A stretch of 64,000 nucleotides of DNA. Origin: UBA7702 sp040776805 (GTDB lineage: Bacteria; Bacillota; Dehalobacteriia; UBA7702). Under the pieces are notes generated by a model. It made no database searches. It saw only the letters and a list, made by a program, of their open reading frames with translations, and was not told where the DNA came from. Position numbers and translations under genes: made by a program. Location: positions 248,001 through 312,000 of the forward strand of contig JAXGZS010000002.1 in the NCBI GenBank assembly GCA_040776805.1. The letters are read 5' to 3'. This document shows positions 43,039 through 51,832 of the stretch, in pieces; position 1 is the stretch's first letter, and each line of letters opens with the position of its first letter.

Positions 43039-44940
43039 TTAAGCCATCAGTTTGCAGATCAGATCCGTCAACTCCACGGGGTTGTCCACGCTCATGCCGC
43101 CAATGAGCCGAGCCTGGGCGTAAAGGATTTTGGCGTACTCCGCTACCTGTTCCTTGTCGGCGGCGTAAAGTTCCCTAAGCTTCCCGGCCACAGGATGCGC
43201 GGCGTTGATATCGAGGAACACGTCGGCTTTGACGCCGCTGTCCGTGGGCATACTCTTTAAGACCCGCTCCATTTCCAAAGAGATCTTCCCTTCGGAAGTC
43301 AGGCAGACGGCGTGATTTTGCAGCTTATTGGTGAAACGCACGCCCTTCACCGCGTCGCCGATGGCCTCATGCATGAAATCAAGGAGTTCTTTGGCGGCCT
43401 CGTTCTCGTTCTTAAGCGCTTCCTTCTGCTCTTCGCTGTCGAGACCCGTGTCGTCGGCGGCGACATTCACAAATCCCTTGCCATCGTATTCCAATAGGAT
43501 CTGCAAGACGAATTCATCAATGTTGTCGGTGAGGTAGAGGATTTCGTAGCCTTTGGCTTTGGCCGCGTCGGTTTGGGGCAGCAGATCAATTTTAGCCACA
43601 GAAGTGCCGCAGGCATAGTAGATCTTTTCCTGATCTTCTTTCATGCGCTCGCGGTATTCTTTGATGGTCACCATTTTCTTTTCCGTGGAAGAATAGAAAA
43701 GCAGCAAGTCTTTGAGTTCTTCCTTGTGTACGCCGAACTCGTCGTAGACGCCGAATTTCAGCTGTACGCCGAAGATTTTAAAGAACTTCTCGTAATTTTC
43801 CCGATCGTTTTTCAGCATTGCCTTCAACTCATTGGTGATCTTCTTATCAAGGGCTTTGGCAATGGCCTTGAGCTGATGATCGTGCTGCAACATTTCTCTG
43901 GAAATATTCAGGGAAAGATCGGCGCTGTCCACCAATCCCCGCACGAAACTGTAATAATCGGGAAGCAGATCGGCGCATTTTTCCATGATCAGGACGCCGC
44001 TGGCATAAAGCTGGAGCCCCTTTTCATAATCCTTCGTATAGAAGTCATAGGGCGCCCGGCCGGGGATATAGAGCAGAGCGTCATAGGTCAGAAGCCCTTC
44101 GGTTTTGCTGTGGATGACCTTCAGCGGCTCCGTGTAATCGTAAAACTTTTCCTGATAAAACTGCTGGTAATCCTCTTTTGTAATCTCGCTTTTGTTCTTA
44201 CGCCAGAGGGGAATCATGCTGTTTAGGGTTTTCGTTTCCACCACGGTTTCCGTTTCCCCGTTTTCACCGCCCGTTAGCGGTTGTTCCCTGGCCACATCCA
44301 TGCGGATGGGATAGCGGATATAGTCGGAATATTTCTTTACGAGGTTTTCAATGTGGAAGGAATCCAAAAAGTCGCTGTATTTTTCTTCCTCGGTGTCTTC
44401 CTTTAGATATAGGGTGATCACCGTGCCGATCTCCGCCTTGTCCGAAGGTTCGATGGTATAGCCGTCGGCGCCCTGGGATTCCCAGCGATAGGCCGTATCC
44501 TCACCGTAAGCTTTTGTTTCCACCGTAACCCGGTCGCTGACCATGAACGCGGAATAAAAGCCGACGCCAAACTGACCGATGATATCGATCTCCGCCGCCG
44601 CCTCATTTTTCCCCTGTTCTTCCTGTTCTTCCTTAAAGGACATGGAACCGCTTTTGGCGATGACGCCAAGGTTATTTTCCAACTCGTCGCCGCTCATGCC
44701 GCAGCCGTTATCCGCCACGGTCAAAAGGCGGTTTTCCCGATCCAGATGGATCTTGATCTCAAAATCGTCTTTACCCAGCCCCACTCCGGCGTCGGTCAGG
44801 GAACGGAAATAGAGTTTATCGAGGGCGTCGGAAGCATTGGAAATCAACTCTCTTAAAAAGATTTCCTTATGGGTATAGATGGAGTTGATCATCAAATTCA
44901 GCAATTTTTTCGATTCTGCTTTAAACTGTTTCTTACTCAA
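43039..44940 (-). CDS. htpG: Heat-shock chaperone Hsp90 (HtpG)
   Basis: The 633-residue Hsp90 has the N-terminal ATPase domain with HKEIFLRELISNASDALDKL, DNGCGMSGDEL and IGQFGVGFYSAFMV, a middle domain (LYIPGRAPYDFY) and the C-terminal dimerisation domain. The start is TTG at 44940, giving the usual SKKQFKAESKKLL beginning and AAGGTG at the right distance. An upstream ATG at 44970 lies inside the CIRCE operator and is rejected. The CIRCE element shows control by HrcA, which is notable because Bacillus htpG is not HrcA-controlled. Confidence 0.95.
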   Translation of the reverse strand: MSKKQFKAESKKLLNLMINSIYTHKEIFLRELISNASDALDKLYFRSLTDAGVGLGKDDFEIKIHLDRENRLLTVADNGCGMSGDELENNLGVIAKSGSMSFKEEQEEQGKNEAAAEIDIIGQFGVGFYSAFMVSDRVTVETKAYGEDTAYRWESQGADGYTIEPSDKAEIGTVITLYLKEDTEEEKYSDFLDSFHIENLVKKYSDYIRYPIRMDVAREQPLTGGENGETETVVETKTLNSMIPLWRKNKSEITKEDYQQFYQEKFYDYTEPLKVIHSKTEGLLTYDALLYIPGRAPYDFYTKDYEKGLQLYASGVLIMEKCADLLPDYYSFVRGLVDSADLSLNISREMLQHDHQLKAIAKALDKKITNELKAMLKNDRENYEKFFKIFGVQLKFGVYDEFGVHKEELKDLLLFYSSTEKKMVTIKEYRERMKEDQEKIYYACGTSVAKIDLLPQTDAAKAKGYEILYLTDNIDEFVLQILLEYDGKGFVNVAADDTGLDSEEQKEALKNENEAAKELLDFMHEAIGDAVKGVRFTNKLQNHAVCLTSEGKISLEMERVLKSMPTDSGVKADVFLDINAAHPVAGKLRELYAADKEQVAEYAKILYAQARLIGGMSVDNPVELTDLICKLMA

Positions 44941-44963
44941 AATAATCACCTTATTCTCATGTT

Positions 44964-45022
44964 TTAGCACTCGATTGGTTCGAGTGCTAAAACCATTATA
45001 CCAGTTTTCCTTTTTTTGTCAA
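44964..45022 (-). promoter_or_regulatory. CIRCE operator and sigma-A promoter of htpG
   Basis: TTAGCACTC, nine bases, GAGTGCTAA (44964-44990) is an exact CIRCE element, the binding site of HrcA. On the minus strand TTGACA (45022-45017), 16 bases, TATAAT (45000-44995) lies just upstream, so the operator covers the transcription start. Confidence 0.95.
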
Positions 45023-45130
45023 CCGTATTTGTTTCCCCCTGAAACATTCTGTTGCGGCGCGGCAACACCTTGCCGCTTTTGCCCTAAGCCAAACGCCTCC
45101 CCGATAAAATACCGTTCCTGCTCTCCTCTA

Positions 45131-46336
45131 TCAGTCCTCCAAAAGGCGAGCGATTTCCGGGAACATGGCCACGCTTCGGTAAAGGATGCCTTGGATGTAG
45201 CTGACCAAGATGCCGTAGTTGGTGACCGGCACTTTTTGACGGTCGCCTTGGTTGGCGCGATAGCGCATTTCCCTTTCATTGAGCATACAGCCGCCGCAGT
45301 GGACGACCATGGCGTAATCTGTCAAATCTTCGGGAAACTCCGTACCGGAGCAGAAGCAAAAATCAGGGCGCACCCCGGTATACTGCTGAATCCAGCGGGG
45401 CAGCTTCACCGTACCGATGTCTTCGCATTGGCGGTGGTGGGTACAGCCTTCGGCAATCAGCACCCGATCGCCGTCTTTTAACGTATCAATGGCCCGCACA
45501 CCCCGCACCGCCGTTTTCAGAAAACCCTTATAGCGGGCAATCAAAATGGAAAAGGAGGTTAAGGCGACGTCCTCGGGGGTATCCGCCGCGGCTTTGGCGA
45601 AGACCTGGCTGTCGGTGATCACCAGGGCCGGCTTTTTGGCGAGATTCGTTAAGGTTTCCCGCAGCTCGGATTCTTTTGCCATCACGGCGATGCCACCGGC
45701 TTCCAAAGTATCCCGAATGACCTGCTGCTGCGGGAGAATCAAACGGCCTTTGGGCGCCGCTTTGTCAATGGGAATCACCAGCACGGCGAAATCGCCGGGG
45801 CAAAGCAGATCGCCGACGATTTTCAGCGTTGTTTCCTCGGTTTTGGCAAGGGTGGCAATACGCTCTTTTAAAGCTTCGATCTGATATTTTTCCACCGCGC
45901 TGATGAGGATCTCCCTTTCGCCGAGGATCGGTGGCACAGTCAGGAGATCGCTCTTATTGAGGGCTACGATATAGTTGATCTCCTTTTCTTCAAAAAAGCG
46001 GATCAAGGCTTCATCGGCGGCGGTCTTTCCCGTTTTCGCGTCGACGACGAGAACAGCCACGTCGGTTTTGTTTAAAACTTGCCGCGTTTTTTTCACCCGC
46101 AAGGCGCCAAGAGCGCCTTCGTCGTCAAAACCGGGGGTATCGATGATCATTACCGGCCCCAGGGGCAGCAGCTCCATGGCTTTGTAAACAGGGTCCGTCG
46201 TCGTCCCCTTGACTTCGGAAACGACGGCCAGATCCTGATTGGTCACGGCGTTGACGACACTGGATTTGCCGGCGTTGCGGCGGCCGAAAAAACCAATGTG
46301 CACGCGGCTGGCGGAAGGTGTATCATTGAGTCCCAT
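45131..46336 (-). CDS. hydF: [FeFe]-hydrogenase maturation GTPase HydF
   Basis: The 401-residue scaffold protein receives the di-iron subcluster made by HydE and HydG and delivers it to the hydrogenase. The GTPase domain shows FFGRRNAGKSSVVNAVTNQD, IIDTPGFDDEG and NKSD. The C-terminal cluster domain has the C-x-H ... H-C-x-x-C arrangement (GCTHHRQCED and VVHCGGCML). The family length is about 400. AGGAG is ahead of ATG 46336. It is the last gene of the maturation operon, 23 bases after hydG. The hydrogenase itself is not in the window. Confidence 0.95.
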   Translation of the reverse strand: MGLNDTPSASRVHIGFFGRRNAGKSSVVNAVTNQDLAVVSEVKGTTTDPVYKAMELLPLGPVMIIDTPGFDDEGALGALRVKKTRQVLNKTDVAVLVVDAKTGKTAADEALIRFFEEKEINYIVALNKSDLLTVPPILGEREILISAVEKYQIEALKERIATLAKTEETTLKIVGDLLCPGDFAVLVIPIDKAAPKGRLILPQQQVIRDTLEAGGIAVMAKESELRETLTNLAKKPALVITDSQVFAKAAADTPEDVALTSFSILIARYKGFLKTAVRGVRAIDTLKDGDRVLIAEGCTHHRQCEDIGTVKLPRWIQQYTGVRPDFCFCSGTEFPEDLTDYAMVVHCGGCMLNEREMRYRANQGDRQKVPVTNYGILVSYIQGILYRSVAMFPEIARLLED

Positions 46337-46359
46337 AACATGCTCCTAAAACCGTTTTT

Positions 46360-47784
46360 TTAAAATCTGAAATCGCGCTTGCCCGTTTCAATTGCTTTGA
46401 GGTTTTTTATGGCGATTTCCCGGGTTCTTTCCCGGGGAATCCGGGCCAATTCCTTTTCGATGAGAGCTTCCCCTAACGCTCTCGTTTCCGGGGAAGCGTA
46501 ATCCATCAGATATTCTTTCAGCGTCATCAAAGCGTTGGGGTGGCAGCAATTTAAGATTTGACCGCTCTTACACAAACTCATGAAGCGGTCACCGGTGCGG
46601 CCTTCCCGATAGCAGGCGGTGCAGAAGGAGGGAATGTAACCCATTTCCATAAGCCAGTGAATGACTTCGTCCAAGGTTCTCTGGTCGGAAACATCAAATT
46701 GCTCCGTGTCGTGGGGGCGTTCTTCCTCCCCGTATCCTCCCACCGAGGTACGGCTACCGCCGCTGATCTGGGAAACGCCAAGGTGAAGGACGGTTTTGCG
46801 CACCTCCTCGCTTTCTCTGGTGGACATGATCATACCGGTATACGGCACGGCAATGCGGATCAACGCGCAAATTTTGGCGAAGATGTCGTCGCTGATGCCA
46901 TTATCGAAAACAGTGGGGTCGATGTCGTCGGCCTTCTTGATCCGGGGCACGCTGATGGTGTGGGGACCCACACCGTGAACGGCTTCCAAATGCTCCGCGT
47001 GCATCAAAAGGCCGGCGAATTCATATTTATAGAGTTCCAAACCAAAGAGCACGCCGAGACCGACGTCGTCAATGCCACCTTCCATGGCCCGGTCCATCGC
47101 TTCGGTATGGTAGTTATAGTCGTGCTTCGGCCCGGTGGGGTGAAGTTTTTCGTAGCTTTCCTTGTGATATGTTTCCTGGAAGAGGATATAGGTACCGATC
47201 CCCACGTCGTGAAGTTTTTTATAATTTTCCACGCTGGTGGCAGCGATATTCACGTTCACCCGGCGAATGGCGCCATTCTTATGCTTGATGTTGTAAATGG
47301 TCTCGATGCTTTCCAATATATATTCGATGGGATTGTTTTTGGGATCTTCCCCGGCCTCCAGGGCAAGGCGTTTATGCCCCATATCCTGCAGGGCGATGAC
47401 TTCCCGCTCGATTTCCGCCTGGGTCAGCTTTTTTCTGGTAATGTGCTTGTTTTTGGCGTGGTAGGGACAGTAGACGCAGCCGTTGATGCAGTAATTGGAA
47501 AGGTAAAGGGGAGCAAAAATGACGATGCGGTTTCCATAAAAATCGATCTTAATCTGTTCCGCCAGGGCTTTGATTTCCTCGATGACCGCGGGATCCTCAC
47601 AGGCCAGCAAAACCGAGGCTTCCCGATGGCTGAGACCTTTGCGCAGTCGGGCTTTTTCCAGAATTTCAGCGATCAACTGCAAATTATTTTTGTTTTCTTC
47701 GGCGTAAGCAAGGGTGTCGACAATCTCATCATGATTGATGAATTCATCGGCACAGAGTGATTTGGGGTCATATTGATAGGACAT
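46360..47784 (-). CDS. hydG: [FeFe]-hydrogenase maturase HydG (radical SAM)
   Basis: The 474-residue radical-SAM tyrosine lyase makes the CO and CN ligands of the hydrogenase H-cluster. The SAM-binding cluster motif C-x3-C-x2-C is in SNYCINGCVYCPYHAKN (about 95-110). The C-terminal cluster cysteines are in FCTACYREGRTGDRFMSLCK. The length fits the family. Tandem ATGs at 47787 and 47784 follow AAGGAG; the second has the better spacing. The gene lies between hydE and hydF in one minus-strand operon. Confidence 0.95.
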   Translation of the reverse strand: MSYQYDPKSLCADEFINHDEIVDTLAYAEENKNNLQLIAEILEKARLRKGLSHREASVLLACEDPAVIEEIKALAEQIKIDFYGNRIVIFAPLYLSNYCINGCVYCPYHAKNKHITRKKLTQAEIEREVIALQDMGHKRLALEAGEDPKNNPIEYILESIETIYNIKHKNGAIRRVNVNIAATSVENYKKLHDVGIGTYILFQETYHKESYEKLHPTGPKHDYNYHTEAMDRAMEGGIDDVGLGVLFGLELYKYEFAGLLMHAEHLEAVHGVGPHTISVPRIKKADDIDPTVFDNGISDDIFAKICALIRIAVPYTGMIMSTRESEEVRKTVLHLGVSQISGGSRTSVGGYGEEERPHDTEQFDVSDQRTLDEVIHWLMEMGYIPSFCTACYREGRTGDRFMSLCKSGQILNCCHPNALMTLKEYLMDYASPETRALGEALIEKELARIPRERTREIAIKNLKAIETGKRDFRF

Positions 47785-47821
47785 CATTTCTCCTTTCTTT
47801 CGGGTCAACTGTGTTTCCCCG

Positions 47822-48865
47822 TTAGGGCATATATTTGTAATCGCCTTTTGCAACGACGATATGACAACCGATCTGCTCCATGCGGCGTTTTAGATCCTTG
47901 AGGCCTTCCGCGGCTTCCGCGCCGTAGCTCCGTTTATTGTTATAGAGCAGGTATTTCCCTCGCACATCGGCGGGGGAGAGATTGGGCATCAGCACATTGG
48001 CCCCGGCCAAAACGCCCCGTTCCCTGCCGTCCTCCGCCGCCGTACCCAAAGCCGTGGTGGCAGGAAGCAGCACCGAGGGCAGGAGCAGACGGATGATCGC
48101 CAGCAGAAGGAGGGTCAGCTCCACGCTGCCGGGAGGCTGATCGCCAAAGGGCGTATCACGATGGGGCAAAAAAGGACCAATGCCCACCATCTGAGGGTCA
48201 AACCGCTGCAAAAAGCGGAGATCTTCCATGAGATCTTCCATTTTCTGAAAAGGGGAGCCCACCATCATGCCGCAACCCACTTGAAAGCCGATCTTTTTTA
48301 GCGTCTCCAAGCAGGCCAACCTATTTTTTAGGGACATTTTGGCCGGATGAAGTTTTTCATAGTGCTCCGGCACAGCGGTCTCATGGCGGAGCAGATAGCG
48401 GTCGGCGCCGGCCTCAAAGAGCAGGCGATAGCTTTCTTCACTGCGCTCCCCCAAAGATAGGGTAACGGCGGCGGCGGGGTATCTTCCTTTGATCTCCCGG
48501 ATGATGGCGGCAAGACGCTCATCAGTGTACCAACCGTCTTCGCCCCCCTGGAGAACAAAGGTACGAAAACCAAGGTCGTAACCAAGATCGCAGCAGGAAA
48601 GAATCGTCTTTTCGTCGAGACGGTAGCGGGAAGCTTTTTGGTTGCTCCTGCGTATGCCGCAATAAAGACAATCGTTTTTACAGTAATTGGAGATTTCGAT
48701 CAAACCGCGGATATAAATATCGTCGCCATAAACGCTTTGCCGCACGGCCCGGGCCGCGGCAAACAAGTATGCTTTTTCTTTTTCGCCGCTCTTCGTGAGC
48801 AGCGTTAGAAAATCTTCATCGGATAGATCGCGATTTTCCCGTAAACGGTCAATGATTTGTTTCAT
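47822..48865 (-). CDS. hydE: [FeFe]-hydrogenase maturase HydE (radical SAM)
   Basis: A 347-residue radical-SAM enzyme of the BioB/PylB group that works with HydG and HydF on the H-cluster. The cluster motif is EISNYCKNDCLYCGIRRSN (about 58-76), followed by LQGGEDGWYTDE and a TIM-barrel pattern. GAGG precedes ATG 48865. The order TM1266-like, hydE, hydG, hydF on one transcript leaves little doubt, although PylB looks similar in isolation. Confidence 0.93.
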   Translation of the reverse strand: MKQIIDRLRENRDLSDEDFLTLLTKSGEKEKAYLFAAARAVRQSVYGDDIYIRGLIEISNYCKNDCLYCGIRRSNQKASRYRLDEKTILSCCDLGYDLGFRTFVLQGGEDGWYTDERLAAIIREIKGRYPAAAVTLSLGERSEESYRLLFEAGADRYLLRHETAVPEHYEKLHPAKMSLKNRLACLETLKKIGFQVGCGMMVGSPFQKMEDLMEDLRFLQRFDPQMVGIGPFLPHRDTPFGDQPPGSVELTLLLLAIIRLLLPSVLLPATTALGTAAEDGRERGVLAGANVLMPNLSPADVRGKYLLYNNKRSYGAEAAEGLKDLKRRMEQIGCHIVVAKGDYKYMP

Positions 48866-48887
48866 TATATTCCTCTTGAGGGGCGCA

Positions 48888-49133
48888 TCAAACTTGCGCG
48901 TAGATCGTTTTGACGCTGACGCCGTCGATTCTGCCGATTTTTCCGGAAATGGCGTTGATCACATCAAGGGGCGCGTCCACGGCGACGCTCATGATATTGA
49001 TCTGTTTTTCCCGATAGGGCACGCCCATCCGGCTGACAATGTAATCGGCGTAGTGATGCAGTATCGCGTTGAGCTTATCGGTATTTTCGGTCTTTTCAAG
49101 GATAATGCCGATCAAGGCGACTCTTGTTTCCAT
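48888..49133 (-). CDS. TM1266-family putative hydrogenase system regulator
   Basis: An 81-residue ACT-like/ferredoxin-fold protein (METRVALIGIILEKTENTDK; VSRMGVPYREKQINIMSVAV; IDGVSVKTIYA). This small family is found beside HydE, HydF and HydG genes in many anaerobes and is annotated as an iron-only hydrogenase system regulator; its action has not been shown. AGGGGAGG precedes ATG 49133. It is the first gene of the maturation operon and sits behind a leader of about 220 bases. Confidence 0.85.
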   Translation of the reverse strand: METRVALIGIILEKTENTDKLNAILHHYADYIVSRMGVPYREKQINIMSVAVDAPLDVINAISGKIGRIDGVSVKTIYAQV

Positions 49134-49167
49134 GATACCTCCCCTTCAGCCTGTTAGACAATAAAAA

Positions 49168-49186
49168 ATGCGCCGGAAAGGCGCAT
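49168..49186 (-). terminator. Terminator-like hairpin in front of the hydrogenase maturation genes
   Basis: ATGCGCC / GGCGCAT with a 5-base loop is followed by TTTTTTA on the minus strand, about 35 bases before the TM1266-like start. It may end the transcript of the upstream genes, or act as an attenuator in the leader starting near 49351. Confidence 0.6.
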
Positions 49187-49189
49187 CGC

Positions 49190-49260
49190 ATAGGGCAGAC
49201 AACCGCGCAAGCGGACTTCGCGCTGCCGTACAACAGGGTGTCGCGGCAAAGTTTTGCCAC
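49190..49260. repeat. Diverged copy of the dispersed intergenic repeat
   Basis: GGCAGACAACCGCGCAAGCGG resembles the left end of the element at 21740, and GTGTCGCGGCAAAGTTTTGCC resembles its right part at about 21863-21884. The middle is shortened. As with the copies near 8077 and 21740, a terminator stem is next to it. Confidence 0.45.
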
Positions 49261-49325
49261 AACCATAACCCATTATTCACGCCTTCCATCTCAAAACAAA
49301 TTTCAATGTCAGGAAATTTCATTGT

Positions 49326-49357
49326 CCGGCACGCATTTTCACGGGCCGGTTTTTTTT
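49326..49357 (+). terminator. Plus-strand terminator-like hairpin overlapping the hyd promoter
   Basis: CCGGC / GCCGG with a 14-base loop is followed by eight T on the plus strand. No plus-strand gene is upstream, so either an unseen RNA ends here or the stem is simply the 5' hairpin of the minus-strand leader. Confidence 0.4.
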
Positions 49358-49385
49358 ATTATAACATAAAAAACAGGAGTTACAA
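49358..49385 (-). promoter_or_regulatory. Promoter of the hydrogenase maturation operon
   Basis: On the minus strand TTGTAA (49385-49380), 16 bases, TATAAT (49363-49358) with extended TGT. The transcript would start near 49351 and carry a structured leader of about 220 bases before 49133. Confidence 0.55.
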
Positions 49386-49440
49386 GGCGAAATCAGATGA
49401 TTTTTTTGTTCCGTTCTTTGTAAAATCTTCGCCTTCCCCA

Positions 49441-49566
49441 TTACCGCCGGGCCAAAGACAGCCTTTTTTTCCGCTGTTTTCTGCGCTTAGCGCTGCTTTG
49501 CGCCACGAAACGGCGATCAAGCAAGAGCATCGCCATCAGGATACCAAGCCATAGCAACAAACCCAT
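49441..49566 (-). CDS. Small basic membrane protein (41 aa)
   Basis: An ATG at 49566 sits behind GGGGAG and opens a 41-codon frame: a hydrophobic helix (MGLLLWLGILMAMLLL) followed by a strongly basic tail with KRRKQRKKR. The design resembles other very short membrane proteins or type I toxin-like peptides, but no antitoxin RNA is evident. It lies 94 bases after the ATPase gene on the same strand. Because it is so short, it needs expression evidence; the good ribosome site and sharp hydrophobic/basic division favour it. Confidence 0.45.
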   Translation of the reverse strand: MGLLLWLGILMAMLLLDRRFVAQSSAKRRKQRKKRLSLARR

Positions 49567-49659
49567 TGTCTCCCCTTCTTTCTCCGCGCAGGCGCGGTCT
49601 TTACAAGGGAAATGATAGCATAGCCTATGGGACTTTTTTGGTACATGCCGCCAAAGCAG

Positions 49660-50523
49660 TCACGAAAACTCCCCTTCGTGTTCTTTGAAAAAGTCCCGAT
49701 AGACCTTGATGTTTGCCAACTCGGTCCAAGCTTTGTTTTGGGGCGGCGTTGCGTCGAGATCATAAATTTTCGCAAAGGGCAGGGCCAAAAGAAACGGGGA
49801 GTGGGTGGCGATAATGAACTGGCAGTGAAAAAAGCGCGCGGACTCTTCAATGAAACGGGCTAATTTCAGTTGAAATGCGGCGGAGAGGCTGTTTTCCGGT
49901 TCGTCCAGGAGATAAAGGGCGTGATCCTCAATGGCTTCGGTAAAATAGGCAAAGGCGCTTTCGCCATTGGATCGTTCCCTCTGGTTTTGCATCAGCCGCT
50001 CCCGAACATATTGGGATCGCGTCTTTCTCCGGGCGTCGTTATTCTTTTTGAGGTCGTTGATATCGTGGAGGGTCTTTAGACGCACATTGGCCTTTTTCAT
50101 CTCAGTATATTCGCAAAACAGATCCTCCCGCCTCGTATCGATGCCTTCATTGAGGCCGCGGAGATGGAGCAGGGCGTCAAATACATCGTCACTGGTGATG
50201 ATTTTGCTTTTCCCGGGAAGTTCCTTTCGGGAGGAAAGCCGGTGGTCGCAGCCATTGACGTAATCGTCAAAAAAGCTGCTGCGATTAAAAAGGGATTGCC
50301 GTCTGACACCCAATTTTTCCGCAATGATGTTGAGCAACGTCGATTTGCCGCTGCCGTTGCCGCCGGCGAAAATCGTCACCGGATCGAAGGTAAAACACGG
50401 CAGCTCCCGATAGCAAAACACCTGGAAAGGATAGAAGGTTTGGAAACAGGTAGAGCGGATGTCGTTTAAGTAGAGCTCCTCTTCTTCCCGGCTCACGGTC
50501 TGAAATTGTTCTAAATAAATCAT
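49660..50523 (-). CDS. AAA-type ATPase of the COG3910 (SMC/ABC-like) group
   Basis: A 287-residue ATPase. Walker A is FAGGNGSGKSTLL (about 53-65). The signature region is SNGESAFAYFTEAIEDHALYLLDEPENSLS, which joins the ABC signature and Walker B, and the switch His is in FIIATHSPFLL. A central helical stretch (KKANVRLKTLHDINDLKKNNDARRKTRSQY) replaces the long coiled coil of SMC proteins. Members are single-gene predicted ATPases of unknown role. ATG 50523 follows GTGAGG. It is divergent from the WYL regulator, which may control it. Confidence 0.8.
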   Translation of the reverse strand: MIYLEQFQTVSREEEELYLNDIRSTCFQTFYPFQVFCYRELPCFTFDPVTIFAGGNGSGKSTLLNIIAEKLGVRRQSLFNRSSFFDDYVNGCDHRLSSRKELPGKSKIITSDDVFDALLHLRGLNEGIDTRREDLFCEYTEMKKANVRLKTLHDINDLKKNNDARRKTRSQYVRERLMQNQRERSNGESAFAYFTEAIEDHALYLLDEPENSLSAAFQLKLARFIEESARFFHCQFIIATHSPFLLALPFAKIYDLDATPPQNKAWTELANIKVYRDFFKEHEGEFS

Positions 50524-50693
50524 AAAGGCCTCACTTTTTGATAATATCATGAACATTGGGATGTTTTTGGTACCTTTATCATGTATAATATCATTATAAA
50601 GGATCACGCGGTCTTTTCTTATGGGGTCCTTTCGATCCGTAACAGCCTTTGCCGTATCACCAAGAAAACCGTCGTGAAAAGGAGGGGAATTCT

Positions 50694-51686
50694 ATGCTCA
50701 TCGACCCGCCAAAAAAACTGACGATACTGTTCATCCTGGAGATTTTAAAAAGAGAAACCAATTACGATCACCACCTTTCCCAGCAGGAAATCATCGCTTT
50801 GCTCAAACGGGATTACAACATGGAAGCAGAAAGAAAAAGCGTTTCCCGGAACATCAACGATCTCATCGACGCCGGTTACGACATTGTCTGCCGCAACGGC
50901 TATTACCTCGACACCAGGGATTTCGAGTATAGCGAATTGCGCCTGATCATTGATTCCCTGCTCTTTTCAAAAAACATTCCCCGCAGCCAATGCAAAACAC
51001 TGATCAAAAAGCTGATCAACCTGACGGATCGCCATTTCAACGCCAGGGTACGCCATATCTCCACCATGCCGGTGCCGAAAACCGATCACCGACAGGTCTT
51101 TTACACCGTCGAAGTGCTCGACGAGGCGATTACCCATAACAAAATGGTCTCTTTCTACTACAACGAATACCGCACCGACAAAAAGCTCCACCACAAACGG
51201 GAAGCGAGATATACGGTAAGCCCCTATCAGATTGCCGCCACCAATGGTCGCTACTATCTGATCTGCTCCACACAGCACCACGATAACATCGCCCACTACC
51301 GTATCGATCACATCGAAAGCGCCGAGATTATGGACAGCAGAGCAAAACCGATGAAGGAGGTCAAAGGTTTGGAGCACGGCCTTGATCTACCCCAGCACAT
51401 GGCGGAGCACATCTATATGTTTTCCGGCGAAAGTCGGCGCGTGCTTTTCCGCACCCAAAAATCCCTGGTCGATCAAGTCATCGACTGGTTCGGCACCGAT
51501 CTGATTTTTTCCAACGAAAAGGAAGACTGCGTCGATGTTTCTGTTCGCGTCAACGAAAACGCGATGTTTTGCTGGCTCCTCCAATACGGCCCCTTCTGTG
51601 AAGTATTGGAACCTCTTGACCTCCGGGAAAAGGTGAAAGGCACCGTGACGGAAATGGCAGCACGCTACGGAAGGGAACCTTTATAA
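50694..51686 (+). CDS. WYL-domain transcriptional regulator
   Basis: A 330-residue protein with an N-terminal winged helix-turn-helix (about 5-70; LSQQEIIALLKRDYNMEAERKSVSRNINDLIDAG), a WYL domain (about 130-215; NKMVSFYYNEY and SPYQIAATNGRYYLI) and the WCX extension at the C-terminus. WYL proteins bind nucleic-acid or small ligands and control stress, DNA-damage or defence genes. AGGAGGGG precedes ATG 50694. The divergent ATPase gene is the obvious candidate target. No other defence gene is present. Confidence 0.87.
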   Translation: MLIDPPKKLTILFILEILKRETNYDHHLSQQEIIALLKRDYNMEAERKSVSRNINDLIDAGYDIVCRNGYYLDTRDFEYSELRLIIDSLLFSKNIPRSQCKTLIKKLINLTDRHFNARVRHISTMPVPKTDHRQVFYTVEVLDEAITHNKMVSFYYNEYRTDKKLHHKREARYTVSPYQIAATNGRYYLICSTQHHDNIAHYRIDHIESAEIMDSRAKPMKEVKGLEHGLDLPQHMAEHIYMFSGESRRVLFRTQKSLVDQVIDWFGTDLIFSNEKEDCVDVSVRVNENAMFCWLLQYGPFCEVLEPLDLREKVKGTVTEMAARYGREPL

Positions 51687-51832
51687 AAAGCGTCTGCTAA
51701 ACATTTGGCTCCTCCTCAAAACGAAACGCTTCGGCGAAGGGCCGCGCAACAGCGCTGCCGCCGCATCCGTTTGCCCTTTTCACGTGTCTTTTGCTCATTT
51801 CGCGTTTCATCTTTTGTCTATTATAGCATATT

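Noticed and set aside
46558..47760. A 400-codon plus-strand frame opposite hydG
   Set aside because: HydG with its radical-SAM cysteines is on the minus strand; the plus frame is a shadow.
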